NCBI GenBank assembly: GCA_001771275.1
Contig: METE01000004.1
Span: 135,819 to 171,268 of the forward strand
Direction of reading: 5' to 3'
Length of the DNA: 35,450 bases
Origin: a candidate division Kazan bacterium RIFCSPLOWO2_01_FULL_48_13
GTDB taxonomy: Bacteria; Patescibacteriota; Kazan-3B-28; UBA10110
In this document: positions 1-9,100 of the stretch, piece after piece
How positions within the stretch are numbered: position 1 is the stretch's first letter
Layout: every line of letters begins with the position of its first letter
Translations under genes and position numbers: made by a program
Notes under the pieces: model-generated
What the model was told of the DNA's origin: nothing
What the model saw: only the letters and a program-made list of their open reading frames with translations
Databases searched by the model: none

Positions 1-82
1 ATTTACCCTGCCATATATATTCTATAGGTCGGGTATAAACTTCTCATCCCTCCTTCCATCCAATCAACGATCTGTCGAATCG

Positions 83-172
83 TGGCGGAGAGGGAGGGAT
101 TCGAACCCTCGATAGCATTGCTGCTATGCGCGCTTTCCAAGCGCGTACACTAGGCCTCTATGTGACCTCTCC
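83..172 (-). tRNA. tRNA-Ser (anticodon GGA), CCA encoded
   Basis: Minus strand GGAGAGG...CCTCTCC acceptor stem, CGCGCTTGGAAAGCGCG anticodon arm, variable arm, GGGTTCGAATCCC T-arm, terminal CCA (tgg at 83-85). Confidence 0.95.
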
Positions 173-322
173 AACTGAAACGCTTGGCGTTAACATACAA
201 TATTCAATCTCCAATCTTCGGACATATTCATCCCCATTGGATATTGGACATTGGATATTAGCCCGTAGGGCTTTTGCCCTGACCACATATTATACCGGTT
301 TTTCCCTGTCCGCCATCGGGAC

Positions 323-351
323 TTGACTGATACCTGAGGCCCATCTATAAT
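323..351 (+). promoter_or_regulatory. sigma70-like promoter for the rpsF operon
   Basis: TTGACT (323-328), 17-nt spacer, TATAAT (346-351). Confidence 0.75.
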
Positions 352-436
352 CCTTCTGTATTCGTTTTATACTCCATAACCTTCTCTCCCCGAGCACAGC
401 CTCCGGGGTAACCCACAGGAAAGGAACCTTTTGCTT

Positions 437-1003
437 ATGGCCGAAGTTGAAGTCAACGACAAGAAGTCTTACGAGCTGACCCTGATCATCTCTTCCGATC
501 TGTCAGAATTTGATGCCGAGAAAGCCGCCGAGAAAATCCAAGCCTCCATCGCCGCCAAGGGTGGTGAGTTAACAGGCACTAGCAATTGGGGCAAGAAGAA
601 ATTAGCCTATATCATCAAGGGTAACGAATTTGGCTTTTATTACACCTTGGTCTTCGATATTGATCCTGAGGCAATCGCCACCCTCACTCGCGAGCTGGAA
701 CTGGCGCCCGAGGTGCTCCGCCATATAGTGATCTCGTTGGAAAAAGAAGGCGTGACTGCCGATCAGTTGTTTACCCCCGAGAAGGAGGAACAGATGATAG
801 CTGCCAGCGTTAAAGAAAAGATGGCTCCAGTGGCCGAGGTTAAACCAATGGTCAAGCCGATTCCGGCCGTGGTCAAAGAAACCCCCGTCGCTACCGAACC
901 GGGCTCCGCCCCGGAGGAGACTCCGACCCGGAAGGCTGAACCGATCAGCAAAGAAGAATTGGATCAAAAGATCGAGGAGGCGCTTAAATCCGATTTAGAA
1001 TAA
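437..1003 (+). CDS. rpsF: 30S ribosomal protein S6 with long charged C-terminal extension
   Basis: YELTLIISSDL...WGKKKLAYIIKGNEFGFYYTLVFD...LRHIVI; AGGAAAGG upstream; ORF could also start at TTG 431. Confidence 0.93.
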   Translation: MAEVEVNDKKSYELTLIISSDLSEFDAEKAAEKIQASIAAKGGELTGTSNWGKKKLAYIIKGNEFGFYYTLVFDIDPEAIATLTRELELAPEVLRHIVISLEKEGVTADQLFTPEKEEQMIAASVKEKMAPVAEVKPMVKPIPAVVKETPVATEPGSAPEETPTRKAEPISKEELDQKIEEALKSDLE

Positions 1004-1063
1004 CCTAACTCTCTAACCTGCTAATTAACTAACCTGCTGTTATATCACTAACCAGCTAATAAT

Positions 1064-1564
1064 ATGCGTGATCTCAACAAAGTGATGCTGATCGGAAATC
1101 TAACCAGGGATCCGGAGCTGCGCTCCACTCCCAGTGGTCAAAGCGTGGCCTCGTTTGCTGTCGCTACCAACCGAGCCTGGAACGATGCCGCCGGCCAGCT
1201 GCAGAAAGCAGTAGAGTACACCGATATCGTGGCCTGGGGCAAATTAGCCGAAATCGCCAGTCAGATAATGAAGAAGGGGCGGCGCGTTTATGTCGAAGGT
1301 CGGTTGCAGACCCGCAACTGGGAAGGTCAGGATGGCGTTAAGCGCTACAAGACCGAAGTAATCGCTTCGGATTTAATCGTGATGGATCGTCCTCAATCGG
1401 CCGGTTGGAATAATAATCAAGCCGAGACCGAGACAGCCCCCGCAACTCCGAGCGCCCCGGCAGCCGCCGAGCCAGTTGGCGCCCTCCAGGGTGGAGCGCC
1501 CTCCGGGGCGGAATCCACCGCCGCCAAAAGTGACGAAATCGACATCGAAGACATCCCTTTTTAA
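1064..1564 (+). CDS. ssb: single-stranded DNA-binding protein
   Basis: MRDLNKVMLIGNLTRDPELRSTPSGQSVASFAVATNRAW OB fold and acidic C-terminal DIEDIPF. Confidence 0.97.
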   Translation: MRDLNKVMLIGNLTRDPELRSTPSGQSVASFAVATNRAWNDAAGQLQKAVEYTDIVAWGKLAEIASQIMKKGRRVYVEGRLQTRNWEGQDGVKRYKTEVIASDLIVMDRPQSAGWNNNQAETETAPATPSAPAAAEPVGALQGGAPSGAESTAAKSDEIDIEDIPF

Positions 1565-1671
1565 AGAATTACGAATTTCAAACTTGTCCTCGGGTTCAAC
1601 CCGGGGATCCAGAAAAATAATTTTAAATTCTCCATTTTTAACTTTTCACTTGTCACCATTAACCAACTTAT

Positions 1672-1932
1672 ATGGCTCTCAGAAAAAAACCACGCAAACC
1701 AGCCACTTTCCCCAGGTACAATCTTCCCACCAAAAAGTACTGCTATTTCTGTAAGGAAGAGATCGACTACATCGATTTTAAAAACGCCAAGATGCTGGGG
1801 AAGTACATCTCCCGCTACGCCAAGATCGAACCTCGTCGCCGGAGCGGTACCTGCGCCAAACATCAACGAATGGTGGCGGCGGCCATCAAAAAAAGCCGAT
1901 TTATGGCATTGATGCCGTTCATCCCCTATTAG
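1672..1932 (+). CDS. rpsR: 30S ribosomal protein S18
   Basis: KYCYFCKEEIDYIDFKNAKMLGKYISRYAKIEPRRRSGTCAKHQRMVAAAIKKSRFMALMPF. Confidence 0.97.
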   Translation: MALRKKPRKPATFPRYNLPTKKYCYFCKEEIDYIDFKNAKMLGKYISRYAKIEPRRRSGTCAKHQRMVAAAIKKSRFMALMPFIPY

Positions 1933-1933
1933 C

Positions 1934-2494
1934 ATGTTCAGCATCACCGATCTCAAAACCGGGGTCGTCATCGAATTAGAGGGCGCGCCCTATGAAGTCG
2001 TTAAGTATCAGCACTCCAAAATGGGACGAGGCGGAGCGGTTTTGCGTACTACCCTTAAGAACCTGCTCACTGGTGGTAATATCGAACGCACCTTTCATGG
2101 CGACGAAAAATTTGCAGCCGCCGATATTACTTCTGGCCAAGCCCAGTTCCTCTACCAAGACGGCGATGAATATACTTTTATGGATACCACTTCATTTGAG
2201 CAGTTCCCTATCTCCCGGGCAATCTTGGGGCAGGATGTCTACTATTTATCCGAGGGGCATAATATTGAAATCCGTTACTACCGCGGGCGCCCGATCAGCA
2301 TTTTACTGCCCGCCAAGATGAAGTTTAAGATTACCGAAGCCGATCCTGCCGTTAAGGGCGATACCGTTACTAACCCATCCAAAAATGCCACCATCGAGAC
2401 CGGGCTGACTCTCAAAGTCCCCATGTTCGTCAAAGTGGGTGATACGATCCTGATAGATACTCGCGGCGGCAGCTACATCGAGCGCGCCAACTGA
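1934..2494 (+). CDS. efp: elongation factor P
   Basis: Full-length EF-P pattern: ITDLKTGVVIELEGAPYEVVKYQHSKMGRGGAVLRTTLKNLLTG...VGDTILIDTRGGSYIERAN. Confidence 0.97.
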   Translation: MFSITDLKTGVVIELEGAPYEVVKYQHSKMGRGGAVLRTTLKNLLTGGNIERTFHGDEKFAAADITSGQAQFLYQDGDEYTFMDTTSFEQFPISRAILGQDVYYLSEGHNIEIRYYRGRPISILLPAKMKFKITEADPAVKGDTVTNPSKNATIETGLTLKVPMFVKVGDTILIDTRGGSYIERAN

Positions 2495-2572
2495 TTTCGA
2501 CTTCCTGAAATCATCCCCAACCCTTCGTCATCCTGGCTGTCCGCCAGCCGGCGGCGTTCACACGCCGGGCTA

Positions 2573-2601
2573 TTGTTTTACCCCTATTAAAATAATATAA
2601 T
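2573..2601 (+). promoter_or_regulatory. putative promoter for ychF
   Basis: TTGTTT (2573-2578), 17-nt spacer, TATAAT (2596-2601). Confidence 0.55.
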
Positions 2602-2622
2602 GTGGATGCATAAAAATCTCAT

Positions 2623-3714
2623 ATGGCGCTATCAATTGGCATCGTTGGCCTACCCAATGTTGGAAAATCCACCCTCTTCAATGCCCTGCTCGGTAAGGCG
2701 ATCGCCTCCGCCAGTAATTTTCCATTCTGCACTATCGAGCCCAATGTTGGTATCGTTCCTGTGCCAGACGAAAGATTAGATGTGCTAACCAAAATGGAGT
2801 CTTCGGCCAAAACCGTACCGACTGCAATTCAGTTCGTTGATATTGCTGGATTGGTTAAAGGCGCTAACGAAGGACAAGGTTTAGGCAACAAATTTCTCGC
2901 CCACATTAGAGAGGTCGATGCCATCATCGAAGTAGTGCGATTATTCCCCGACCCCAATGTTATTCATGTTAGCGGAGCTATCTCGCCCAAAGATGATGTT
3001 GAGACTATTAATACCGAACTGATGTTAGCCGATCTTCAAATGATGGAAAAACATGTTCCTAAAGTGGAGAAGGAATCTAAAACTAATCCCAAATTAAAAC
3101 CAATTGCGGATTTTGGTGGACGAGTAAAGCAACACTTAGAACAAGGCAACAGTATCAGGAATATCATAGTAACCGACGAGGAAAAAATTTGGCTAAAAGA
3201 ACTTCAGCTAATGTCGGCCAAACCAATCCTATATGTTGCCAACATAGAAGTCTCCCAACTTAATGACGAATCCGCCCTCGCCCCGCTTCGCGCTATCGCT
3301 TCTGTTGAAGGTGCAAACTTAGTCGCTATCGATGCCAAAATCGAAGCCGAAGTGGCAGAGCTTAATCCAGCCGAACAGACAGAATATATTAAAGAATTAG
3401 GATTAGACGAACCCGGCCTTAATAAAGTAATTAAATCTGGTTATAAGCTATTAAATTTAATTACCTTCTTAACTACTGGCCCAGACGAAACCAGAGCTTG
3501 GACAATTACAACTGGCACCAAGGCTCCACAGGCCGCTGGTGTGATTCATACCGATTTCGAACGCGGATTTATCCGAGCCGAGATTGTTGGCTACGCCGAT
3601 TTAATTGCCGCCGGCTCAATGAAGCACGCCTCCGAACTTGGCTTAGTCCGGCAGGAGGGCAAAGAATATATTATGCAAGACGGTGATGTCGCCTATTTCA
3701 AGTTTAATGTTTAG
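2623..3714 (+). CDS. ychF: redox-regulated/ribosome-associated GTPase YchF
   Basis: [40 protein letters not shown]-terminal TGS-like region ending [11 protein letters not shown]. Confidence 0.96.
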   Translation: MALSIGIVGLPNVGKSTLFNALLGKAIASASNFPFCTIEPNVGIVPVPDERLDVLTKMESSAKTVPTAIQFVDIAGLVKGANEGQGLGNKFLAHIREVDAIIEVVRLFPDPNVIHVSGAISPKDDVETINTELMLADLQMMEKHVPKVEKESKTNPKLKPIADFGGRVKQHLEQGNSIRNIIVTDEEKIWLKELQLMSAKPILYVANIEVSQLNDESALAPLRAIASVEGANLVAIDAKIEAEVAELNPAEQTEYIKELGLDEPGLNKVIKSGYKLLNLITFLTTGPDETRAWTITTGTKAPQAAGVIHTDFERGFIRAEIVGYADLIAAGSMKHASELGLVRQEGKEYIMQDGDVAYFKFNV

Positions 3715-5405
3715 AACCCGGCAAACAATTTAGTAATTGATCCCCACAGATCACTCACCCCCTGGGCGATCTGGCTAAACAATTTTTCTGTTCCATCCAC
3801 AAACAGCACCGCCTGATTGCTGGGCGTCCAAGTGGGCGCTCCACCCGTACTGGGGGCCTTAACGATCGCCGATTTTTTAGCGGGCTTCTTAACTACGATC
3901 TCCCACGACACCAGGTCACCCGTGATCCAAGTCTTATGCTCAGCCACTAAACCAAAATATTCTTTATAAGTTCCCACCCGGCTCGGGGCTTTGATGTTAA
4001 TTGTAAAACGCCCCACTCCCCCCGGAGGAGTGGTACTTTCCACATTCGAAGGGCGATCCTTCAACACCCAGTTCTTGCCCCGGAACCGGCTGGTGCGATC
4101 GCGCTTCTTTTCGGTCCCGATCCGCACCGGATGATTGCCGTCAGCCGTCCAGGTAATTAGGCCGGTGTTTTCAAAATCAGCCCACAAAGTCGCTTCCTGG
4201 CCCGGCGCCAATTCGATTCTGTTAAGGTTAGGTGATTGTTTAATTAATCGATCGGCATAGTATTCAATGCCACCGGTAGTTGGTGGCCGCACCGCCGATT
4301 TAACCACCACCCGCCAACTAATAGCCGGCAGATTAAGCCACTTAATATTTTCGATCACCAAGCTAAAACTATCGGTATAGTCCCCAACTTTGGCGGGGGC
4401 CTTAATATAGAATCGGAAGGTACCGGTTTGGCCGTAAGCTACTGAGCTCTCTTCCATTCGAGCTGCCTGATAGTTTAGCAGCCAACTGGCTGGATCGTAG
4501 AAAAGACTGGCCCGATCGCCGGGGGCTCGAAGTTGGATCTGATTATTCCCGTCTCCTACCCAAGTGTAGTTGCTGAGGTTTTTAACCTTAACCCATGCTT
4601 CGGACTTCTCTCCCGGCAGCAAATTAATTGGCGAAGTCGATTGATCAACCACTACCCCTTCGTAGGGATTGTCGGTTACCGTGATCAAGGTACCATAGAT
4701 ACCGGTGGCTCCGGTGGGATTGATCACTTTCAACTGGTATTGGCCAGCGCTGAATCTTAGCGGGACGGTTGCCCGCATCTCATAGCCCAGGTTAGTTGGG
4801 ACCGACAATTCCTGCGCTCCCAAATAAACCTTGGCGCCGAATTCCAAATAACTTCCCTTGATGGTCAGGGTGACCGCCGAATTGTTGCTAAAATCTCTTG
4901 GTGTCACTAAATCTATCATCGGAGCAGTAGCTACCCCGCTGCCAGGTCGATGACCGCCGCCTCCGGTGGAAGCAGCGGCAATGGTAAACACCGCGTCGCT
5001 TTGATCCGTTACCGTATCATCGCCTACTTCAGTAATTTTTATCTTGGCGGTGGTAGCGGCCGGGCTGGTTACCGTCCAAGGATGGCTGCCATCACTGGTA
5101 GTTGATGCGGTAATGGTTTCCCAACTCCCCCCCACGGTTCTCTGCAGCTCGATCTTGACATCGACCACTTCGCCAGCCGAATCCCAAGTAATATTGTAGC
5201 TGGTCCCGATCGTCCAGCTCTCACCGCCATTGGGATCGGTTACCGTCACCGTTCCACCCGCCGGGATGATGCTAAAGTTTAGCGTAGTGTTCGCGCTATC
5301 CGCTTTGGTAAATACTATCGCCAGTCCAATAAAAGATACCGCCAATATGGTGATCAGCTCCCGTTCGAGCAGCTTCCAGATAAATTTTTGTATTTGTTGT
5401 CTCAT
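3711..5405 (-). CDS. secreted/surface protein with Ig-like (GPI-Ser/Thr-type), IPT/TIG-like and two NBR1-type Ig-like domains
   Basis: N-terminal TM; PNGGESWTIGTSYNITWDS; IPT-like segment; two repeats of WTxDGN..IG...RASxF...PGxxGRFxxxIKAPxxVGxYxExFxLVxExxxW. Confidence 0.75.
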   Translation of the reverse strand: MRQQIQKFIWKLLERELITILAVSFIGLAIVFTKADSANTTLNFSIIPAGGTVTVTDPNGGESWTIGTSYNITWDSAGEVVDVKIELQRTVGGSWETITASTTSDGSHPWTVTSPAATTAKIKITEVGDDTVTDQSDAVFTIAAASTGGGGHRPGSGVATAPMIDLVTPRDFSNNSAVTLTIKGSYLEFGAKVYLGAQELSVPTNLGYEMRATVPLRFSAGQYQLKVINPTGATGIYGTLITVTDNPYEGVVVDQSTSPINLLPGEKSEAWVKVKNLSNYTWVGDGNNQIQLRAPGDRASLFYDPASWLLNYQAARMEESSVAYGQTGTFRFYIKAPAKVGDYTDSFSLVIENIKWLNLPAISWRVVVKSAVRPPTTGGIEYYADRLIKQSPNLNRIELAPGQEATLWADFENTGLITWTADGNHPVRIGTEKKRDRTSRFRGKNWVLKDRPSNVESTTPPGGVGRFTINIKAPSRVGTYKEYFGLVAEHKTWITGDLVSWEIVVKKPAKKSAIVKAPSTGGAPTWTPSNQAVLFVDGTEKLFSQIAQGVSDLWGSITKLFAGF

Positions 5406-5570
5406 CGGCTGGGTAGAATTAGCCCAATCTGATGTTCTTTAATTATACCATAAAATCACCCCGAAGTCAACCCCGCACTAATCCTAATCCAGATGGGTAC
5501 ACGACAAGCGCTGGCCAATCCACAGACCACAGCGCTTATACGGGTTGATGAAAGTTAATGCGGGACTCCT

Positions 5571-6530
5571 CTACCTCCGGGCTGGAGCCTCCTCCAGGCT
5601 GGCAGCCGGTACGGCAAAGATCATCTTGCCAGCGATGGTTTGAAACACCCGGGTAACCGATGCCTCAATTTCTTTGCCGATTAACCGGCTGCCCCCCTCT
5701 ACCACCACCATTGTGCCGTCATCCAAATATCCCACTCCCTGAGTTCTATCCTTCCCTGCCTGGACTAATTTGATATGCAATTTTTCTCCTGGCAGTACCA
5801 CCGGTCGGAGGGCATTATTTAATTCATTGATGTTTAATACTGTAATGTTCTGGATCTGAGCTACTCGGTTGAGATTATAATCTACCGTCATTAGCCGAGC
5901 TTTTAACTTACGAGCTAATTTAAGCAGTTTGGAGTCCACATCGACTTCGGATGGAAAATCTTCGTCGACCACTTTAATCACAATGTTCTTGTCTTTCTTT
6001 AGCTCGCTTAAGATATCTAAACCGCGCCGACCCCGGCTGCGTCTAAGGTCGTCGGCCGAATCGGCAATATTCTGCAGCTCTTCAAGGACAAATTTTGGCA
6101 GAATCAATCGAGCGCTTAGAAAGCCAGTTCGCACCACTTCTAAGATTCGCCCATCGATGATTACCGAAGTATCTACAATAATATCGGTGCCGTCGTGGGT
6201 GGGAGAGAACTCCCGCCTGATAGTGGCGCTAACCAAAGTATCAAAAAATTTACCGACGGATTTGGTAATAGCAGTACGCTGGTTGTAAGCATAGGTGGTA
6301 ACTATCGCTACGCTAAATACATTAACCAGCAGCGGCAGCCATTGACCAAATGGCCCTTCGATTCGATTTAACGGCACCGAGATCAGCGCCCCGATCGACA
6401 ATCCTACTACTACCCCTAAAGTGGCGATCACAAAATCGGCGGCCTTGATCTCGAGCGACTTTCTCGCGAACAAAAAATAGGCCACCACCAATAACAAAAC
6501 TAAGATGCCGAAAACTTGAGAAAACAACAT
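5571..6530 (-). CDS. PIN/TRAM domain membrane protein (YacL-like)
   Basis: N-terminal TM segments; PIN domain DIIVDTSVIIDGRILEVVRTGFL...RRGLDILSEL...LMTVDYNLNRVAQI; TRAM-like C-terminus GVGYLDDGTMVVVEGG. Confidence 0.92.
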   Translation of the reverse strand: MLFSQVFGILVLLLVVAYFLFARKSLEIKAADFVIATLGVVVGLSIGALISVPLNRIEGPFGQWLPLLVNVFSVAIVTTYAYNQRTAITKSVGKFFDTLVSATIRREFSPTHDGTDIIVDTSVIIDGRILEVVRTGFLSARLILPKFVLEELQNIADSADDLRRSRGRRGLDILSELKKDKNIVIKVVDEDFPSEVDVDSKLLKLARKLKARLMTVDYNLNRVAQIQNITVLNINELNNALRPVVLPGEKLHIKLVQAGKDRTQGVGYLDDGTMVVVEGGSRLIGKEIEASVTRVFQTIAGKMIFAVPAASLEEAPARR

Positions 6531-6611
6531 TGGATAAAAAATAATTAGATAAATCCCTACTGGTCTCAGGTTGTCGAAGAACTACCTGCCCGAATGACCA
6601 ATACCTTTTGG

Positions 6612-9095
6612 TCAGGCGGGTCTTTTAGCAGCCTTTATTTTACCCCCAGACAGCACTAATTTGCTACCTCGCTTATCCACCTGCACCTTAGCGCCCTTGC
6701 CAAACTCTCCTTTAAGGATCGCCTCCGCCAATTGGTCCTCGATCAGATTCTGGATCACCCGCCGGACTGGCCGAGCGCCACTCTCGGGTTCAAACCCTAA
6801 AGAGGCGATCAAGTTGCGAGCGGTGGCGCTGACTTCCAAGCCAATCCGCTGACCAGCCAGCCGATCCGCCAATTGATTCAGCTGTAGATCAACTATCCGC
6901 CGGATATCTTGTTGATTTAACGGGTGAAACACTACGATCTTGTCGATCCGATTAAGCAGCTCTGGTCGAAAGGTTTTCTTTAGTTCATCCATTACCTGGG
7001 CCTGCAATCTATCGTAATCGCTCTGACTAGCTGCTTTGTTCTCCTCTCGAAAACCGATCGCGGCCTGGCGGTTGAGCAGACCGGTACCTACATTGGAGGT
7101 CAGGATCACCGTAGTATTGCGGAATGATACTTTACGGCCCTTGGCGTCGGTTAAGAATCCGTCTTCCAAAATCTGCAGTAGAATATTCATCACATCCGGG
7201 TGGGCTTTCTCAATCTCATCCAACAGCACCACAGCGTAGGGTTTGCGCCGAATCGTCTCGGTTAATTTTCCGCCCTCTTCGTAGCCCACATAACCCGCTG
7301 GCGCCCCCACCAATCGGGCCACATTGTGCTTCTCCATAAATTCGCTCATATCGATCCTGACCAGCGCCTCTTTATCTTGGAACACCTCTTCGGCCAGCAC
7401 CTTGGCCAACTCGGTTTTACCGACACCGGTTGGGCCCAAGAACATAAACGATCCCATCGGCCGATTAGGGTTGCCGATCTGCACCCGGGACCTTCTAATA
7501 GCCGAGGCGACCGCTGCTACCGCCTCATCCTGGCCAATGATCCGGCTCTTTAAAGCGCTCTCCAAATCGCTAAGATTTTTGATCTCTTCGCTAGCCAACT
7601 CCCCCACCGGGACATTGGTCCACAGCGACACCACCTTGGCGATCTCTTCGGCGGTTACTTTGGGCCAGGCATCCTTATTGTCATCGGCGCCCTCTTTTTG
7701 CGCCGCATCGATCTTTTTCTGCAGTCGCAGCTCGGCCGCTCGCAGCTTGGCCGCCTGCTCGTAATCCTGCTGCTCGACCGCCGCCTCTTTATCCTTGACT
7801 ATCCGTTCCAGTTCGGTGCGCTCCCCGGCCGTTTTGGGATGCGCCAATCCGGCAGCGATCCTCACTGCTGAGGCCGCTTCATCAATTAGATCGATCGCCT
7901 TGTCCGGCAGATACCGATCATTGATATAGCGAACCGAGAGGCCCACCGCCGCCTCGATCGCGGCAGCCGGAATAGTGACCTTGTGATGCTCTTCGTATTT
8001 TTCTTTGATCCCCATTAAAATGCCCACTGTTTCTTGCGGTGTCGGCTCTTTAACCAAAATCGGTTGGAACCGCCGCTCGAGGGCGGGGTCTTTTTCAATA
8101 TGCTTGCGATACTCGTCGGTGGTGGTGGCACCGATCATCTGCAGCTCTCCCCTAGCCAAAGCGGGTTTTAAAATATTGGCCGCATCTAAGCTGCCCTCGG
8201 CGCTGCCCGCTCCCACTAAAGTGTGCAGCTCGTCTACAAACAAAATGACATCCTTGGTTTTGCGCACTTCATCGACAATCTGATTGATGCGCTCTTCAAA
8301 TTCTCCCCGGTATTTAGTGCCGGCCACCATCGCCGATGGATTCAATACCATCAATCGTTTATTCGCTAAATTCTCCGGCACCTCACGGTTGATCATCTTG
8401 ATCGCCAGACCTTCCACGATCGCCGTTTTGCCGATTCCCGGATCGCCGATCAGTACTGGATTATTCTTGGTTCGGCGATTGAGAATCTGGATCACCCGCT
8501 GGATCTCGTTGTCCCGTCCCACGATCGGATCGATCTTCCCCTCTTTGGCCAGACTGGTTAGATCGATGCTGTAGTTATCCAGGATCGGCGTATCGGATTG
8601 TTTGCCAGTTTTGGCCTTGCCCGTTTTAGCATCACCTGCTCCTGTCATTTCAGAGGCAGAGGCGCGGATCGTTTCTAACGACAGCTTGGCGATCTCCGCC
8701 GGGTCCGCTCCCAATTCTTTAATCAAGCGATGGGCCTCGCTGTTTTTATCCTGCACCATTGCCAACAACAGATGCTCGGTACCAATATAATAGCTGCCAT
8801 GCTGAGCGGCGATTAAGACTGCCGTTTCCACCAGCCTCCGGGCCCCCGGAGTTAAACCAACTTTAGTATCCGCGCTCTGCTGAGCCAGGCTGATAATCAT
8901 ATTGGCCCGTTCGGCGCTGACGCCAAAACTATGCAAGATCTCGTAGGCCGAACCGCCCCGCACATTTAGCATCGCCAACAGCAGATGCTCGGTACCCAAG
9001 TGGGCAGCACTCAAATCCCGCGCCACTTTTTGGGCATTGGTAAGTACCTTTTTTGCGTTAGTGGTGAATTTGTCTAAATAGTTGTATCCGTCCAT
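6612..9095 (-). CDS. clpC: ATP-dependent Clp protease ATP-binding subunit ClpC
   Basis: Clp N repeats; Walker [16 protein letters not shown] and [20 protein letters not shown]-like linker. Confidence 0.97.
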   Translation of the reverse strand: MDGYNYLDKFTTNAKKVLTNAQKVARDLSAAHLGTEHLLLAMLNVRGGSAYEILHSFGVSAERANMIISLAQQSADTKVGLTPGARRLVETAVLIAAQHGSYYIGTEHLLLAMVQDKNSEAHRLIKELGADPAEIAKLSLETIRASASEMTGAGDAKTGKAKTGKQSDTPILDNYSIDLTSLAKEGKIDPIVGRDNEIQRVIQILNRRTKNNPVLIGDPGIGKTAIVEGLAIKMINREVPENLANKRLMVLNPSAMVAGTKYRGEFEERINQIVDEVRKTKDVILFVDELHTLVGAGSAEGSLDAANILKPALARGELQMIGATTTDEYRKHIEKDPALERRFQPILVKEPTPQETVGILMGIKEKYEEHHKVTIPAAAIEAAVGLSVRYINDRYLPDKAIDLIDEAASAVRIAAGLAHPKTAGERTELERIVKDKEAAVEQQDYEQAAKLRAAELRLQKKIDAAQKEGADDNKDAWPKVTAEEIAKVVSLWTNVPVGELASEEIKNLSDLESALKSRIIGQDEAVAAVASAIRRSRVQIGNPNRPMGSFMFLGPTGVGKTELAKVLAEEVFQDKEALVRIDMSEFMEKHNVARLVGAPAGYVGYEEGGKLTETIRRKPYAVVLLDEIEKAHPDVMNILLQILEDGFLTDAKGRKVSFRNTTVILTSNVGTGLLNRQAAIGFREENKAASQSDYDRLQAQVMDELKKTFRPELLNRIDKIVVFHPLNQQDIRRIVDLQLNQLADRLAGQRIGLEVSATARNLIASLGFEPESGARPVRRVIQNLIEDQLAEAILKGEFGKGAKVQVDKRGSKLVLSGGKIKAAKRPA

Positions 9096-9100
9096 TGAGC

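Noticed and set aside
126-326. 66-aa plus-strand ORF
   Set aside because: Overlaps tRNA-Ser and the ATATTGGA repeat; the NIQYSISN peptide is a translation of repeat DNA.
602-967. 121-aa minus-strand ORF opposite rpsF
   Set aside because: Antisense to a clear S6 gene; composition is a mirror of the coding strand.
1004-1061. CRISPR-like array
   Set aside because: Short imperfect units with no regular spacers; no cas genes in the window.
7324-7764. 146-aa plus-strand ORF
   Set aside because: Antisense shadow ORF of clpC, with no RBS or family motif.
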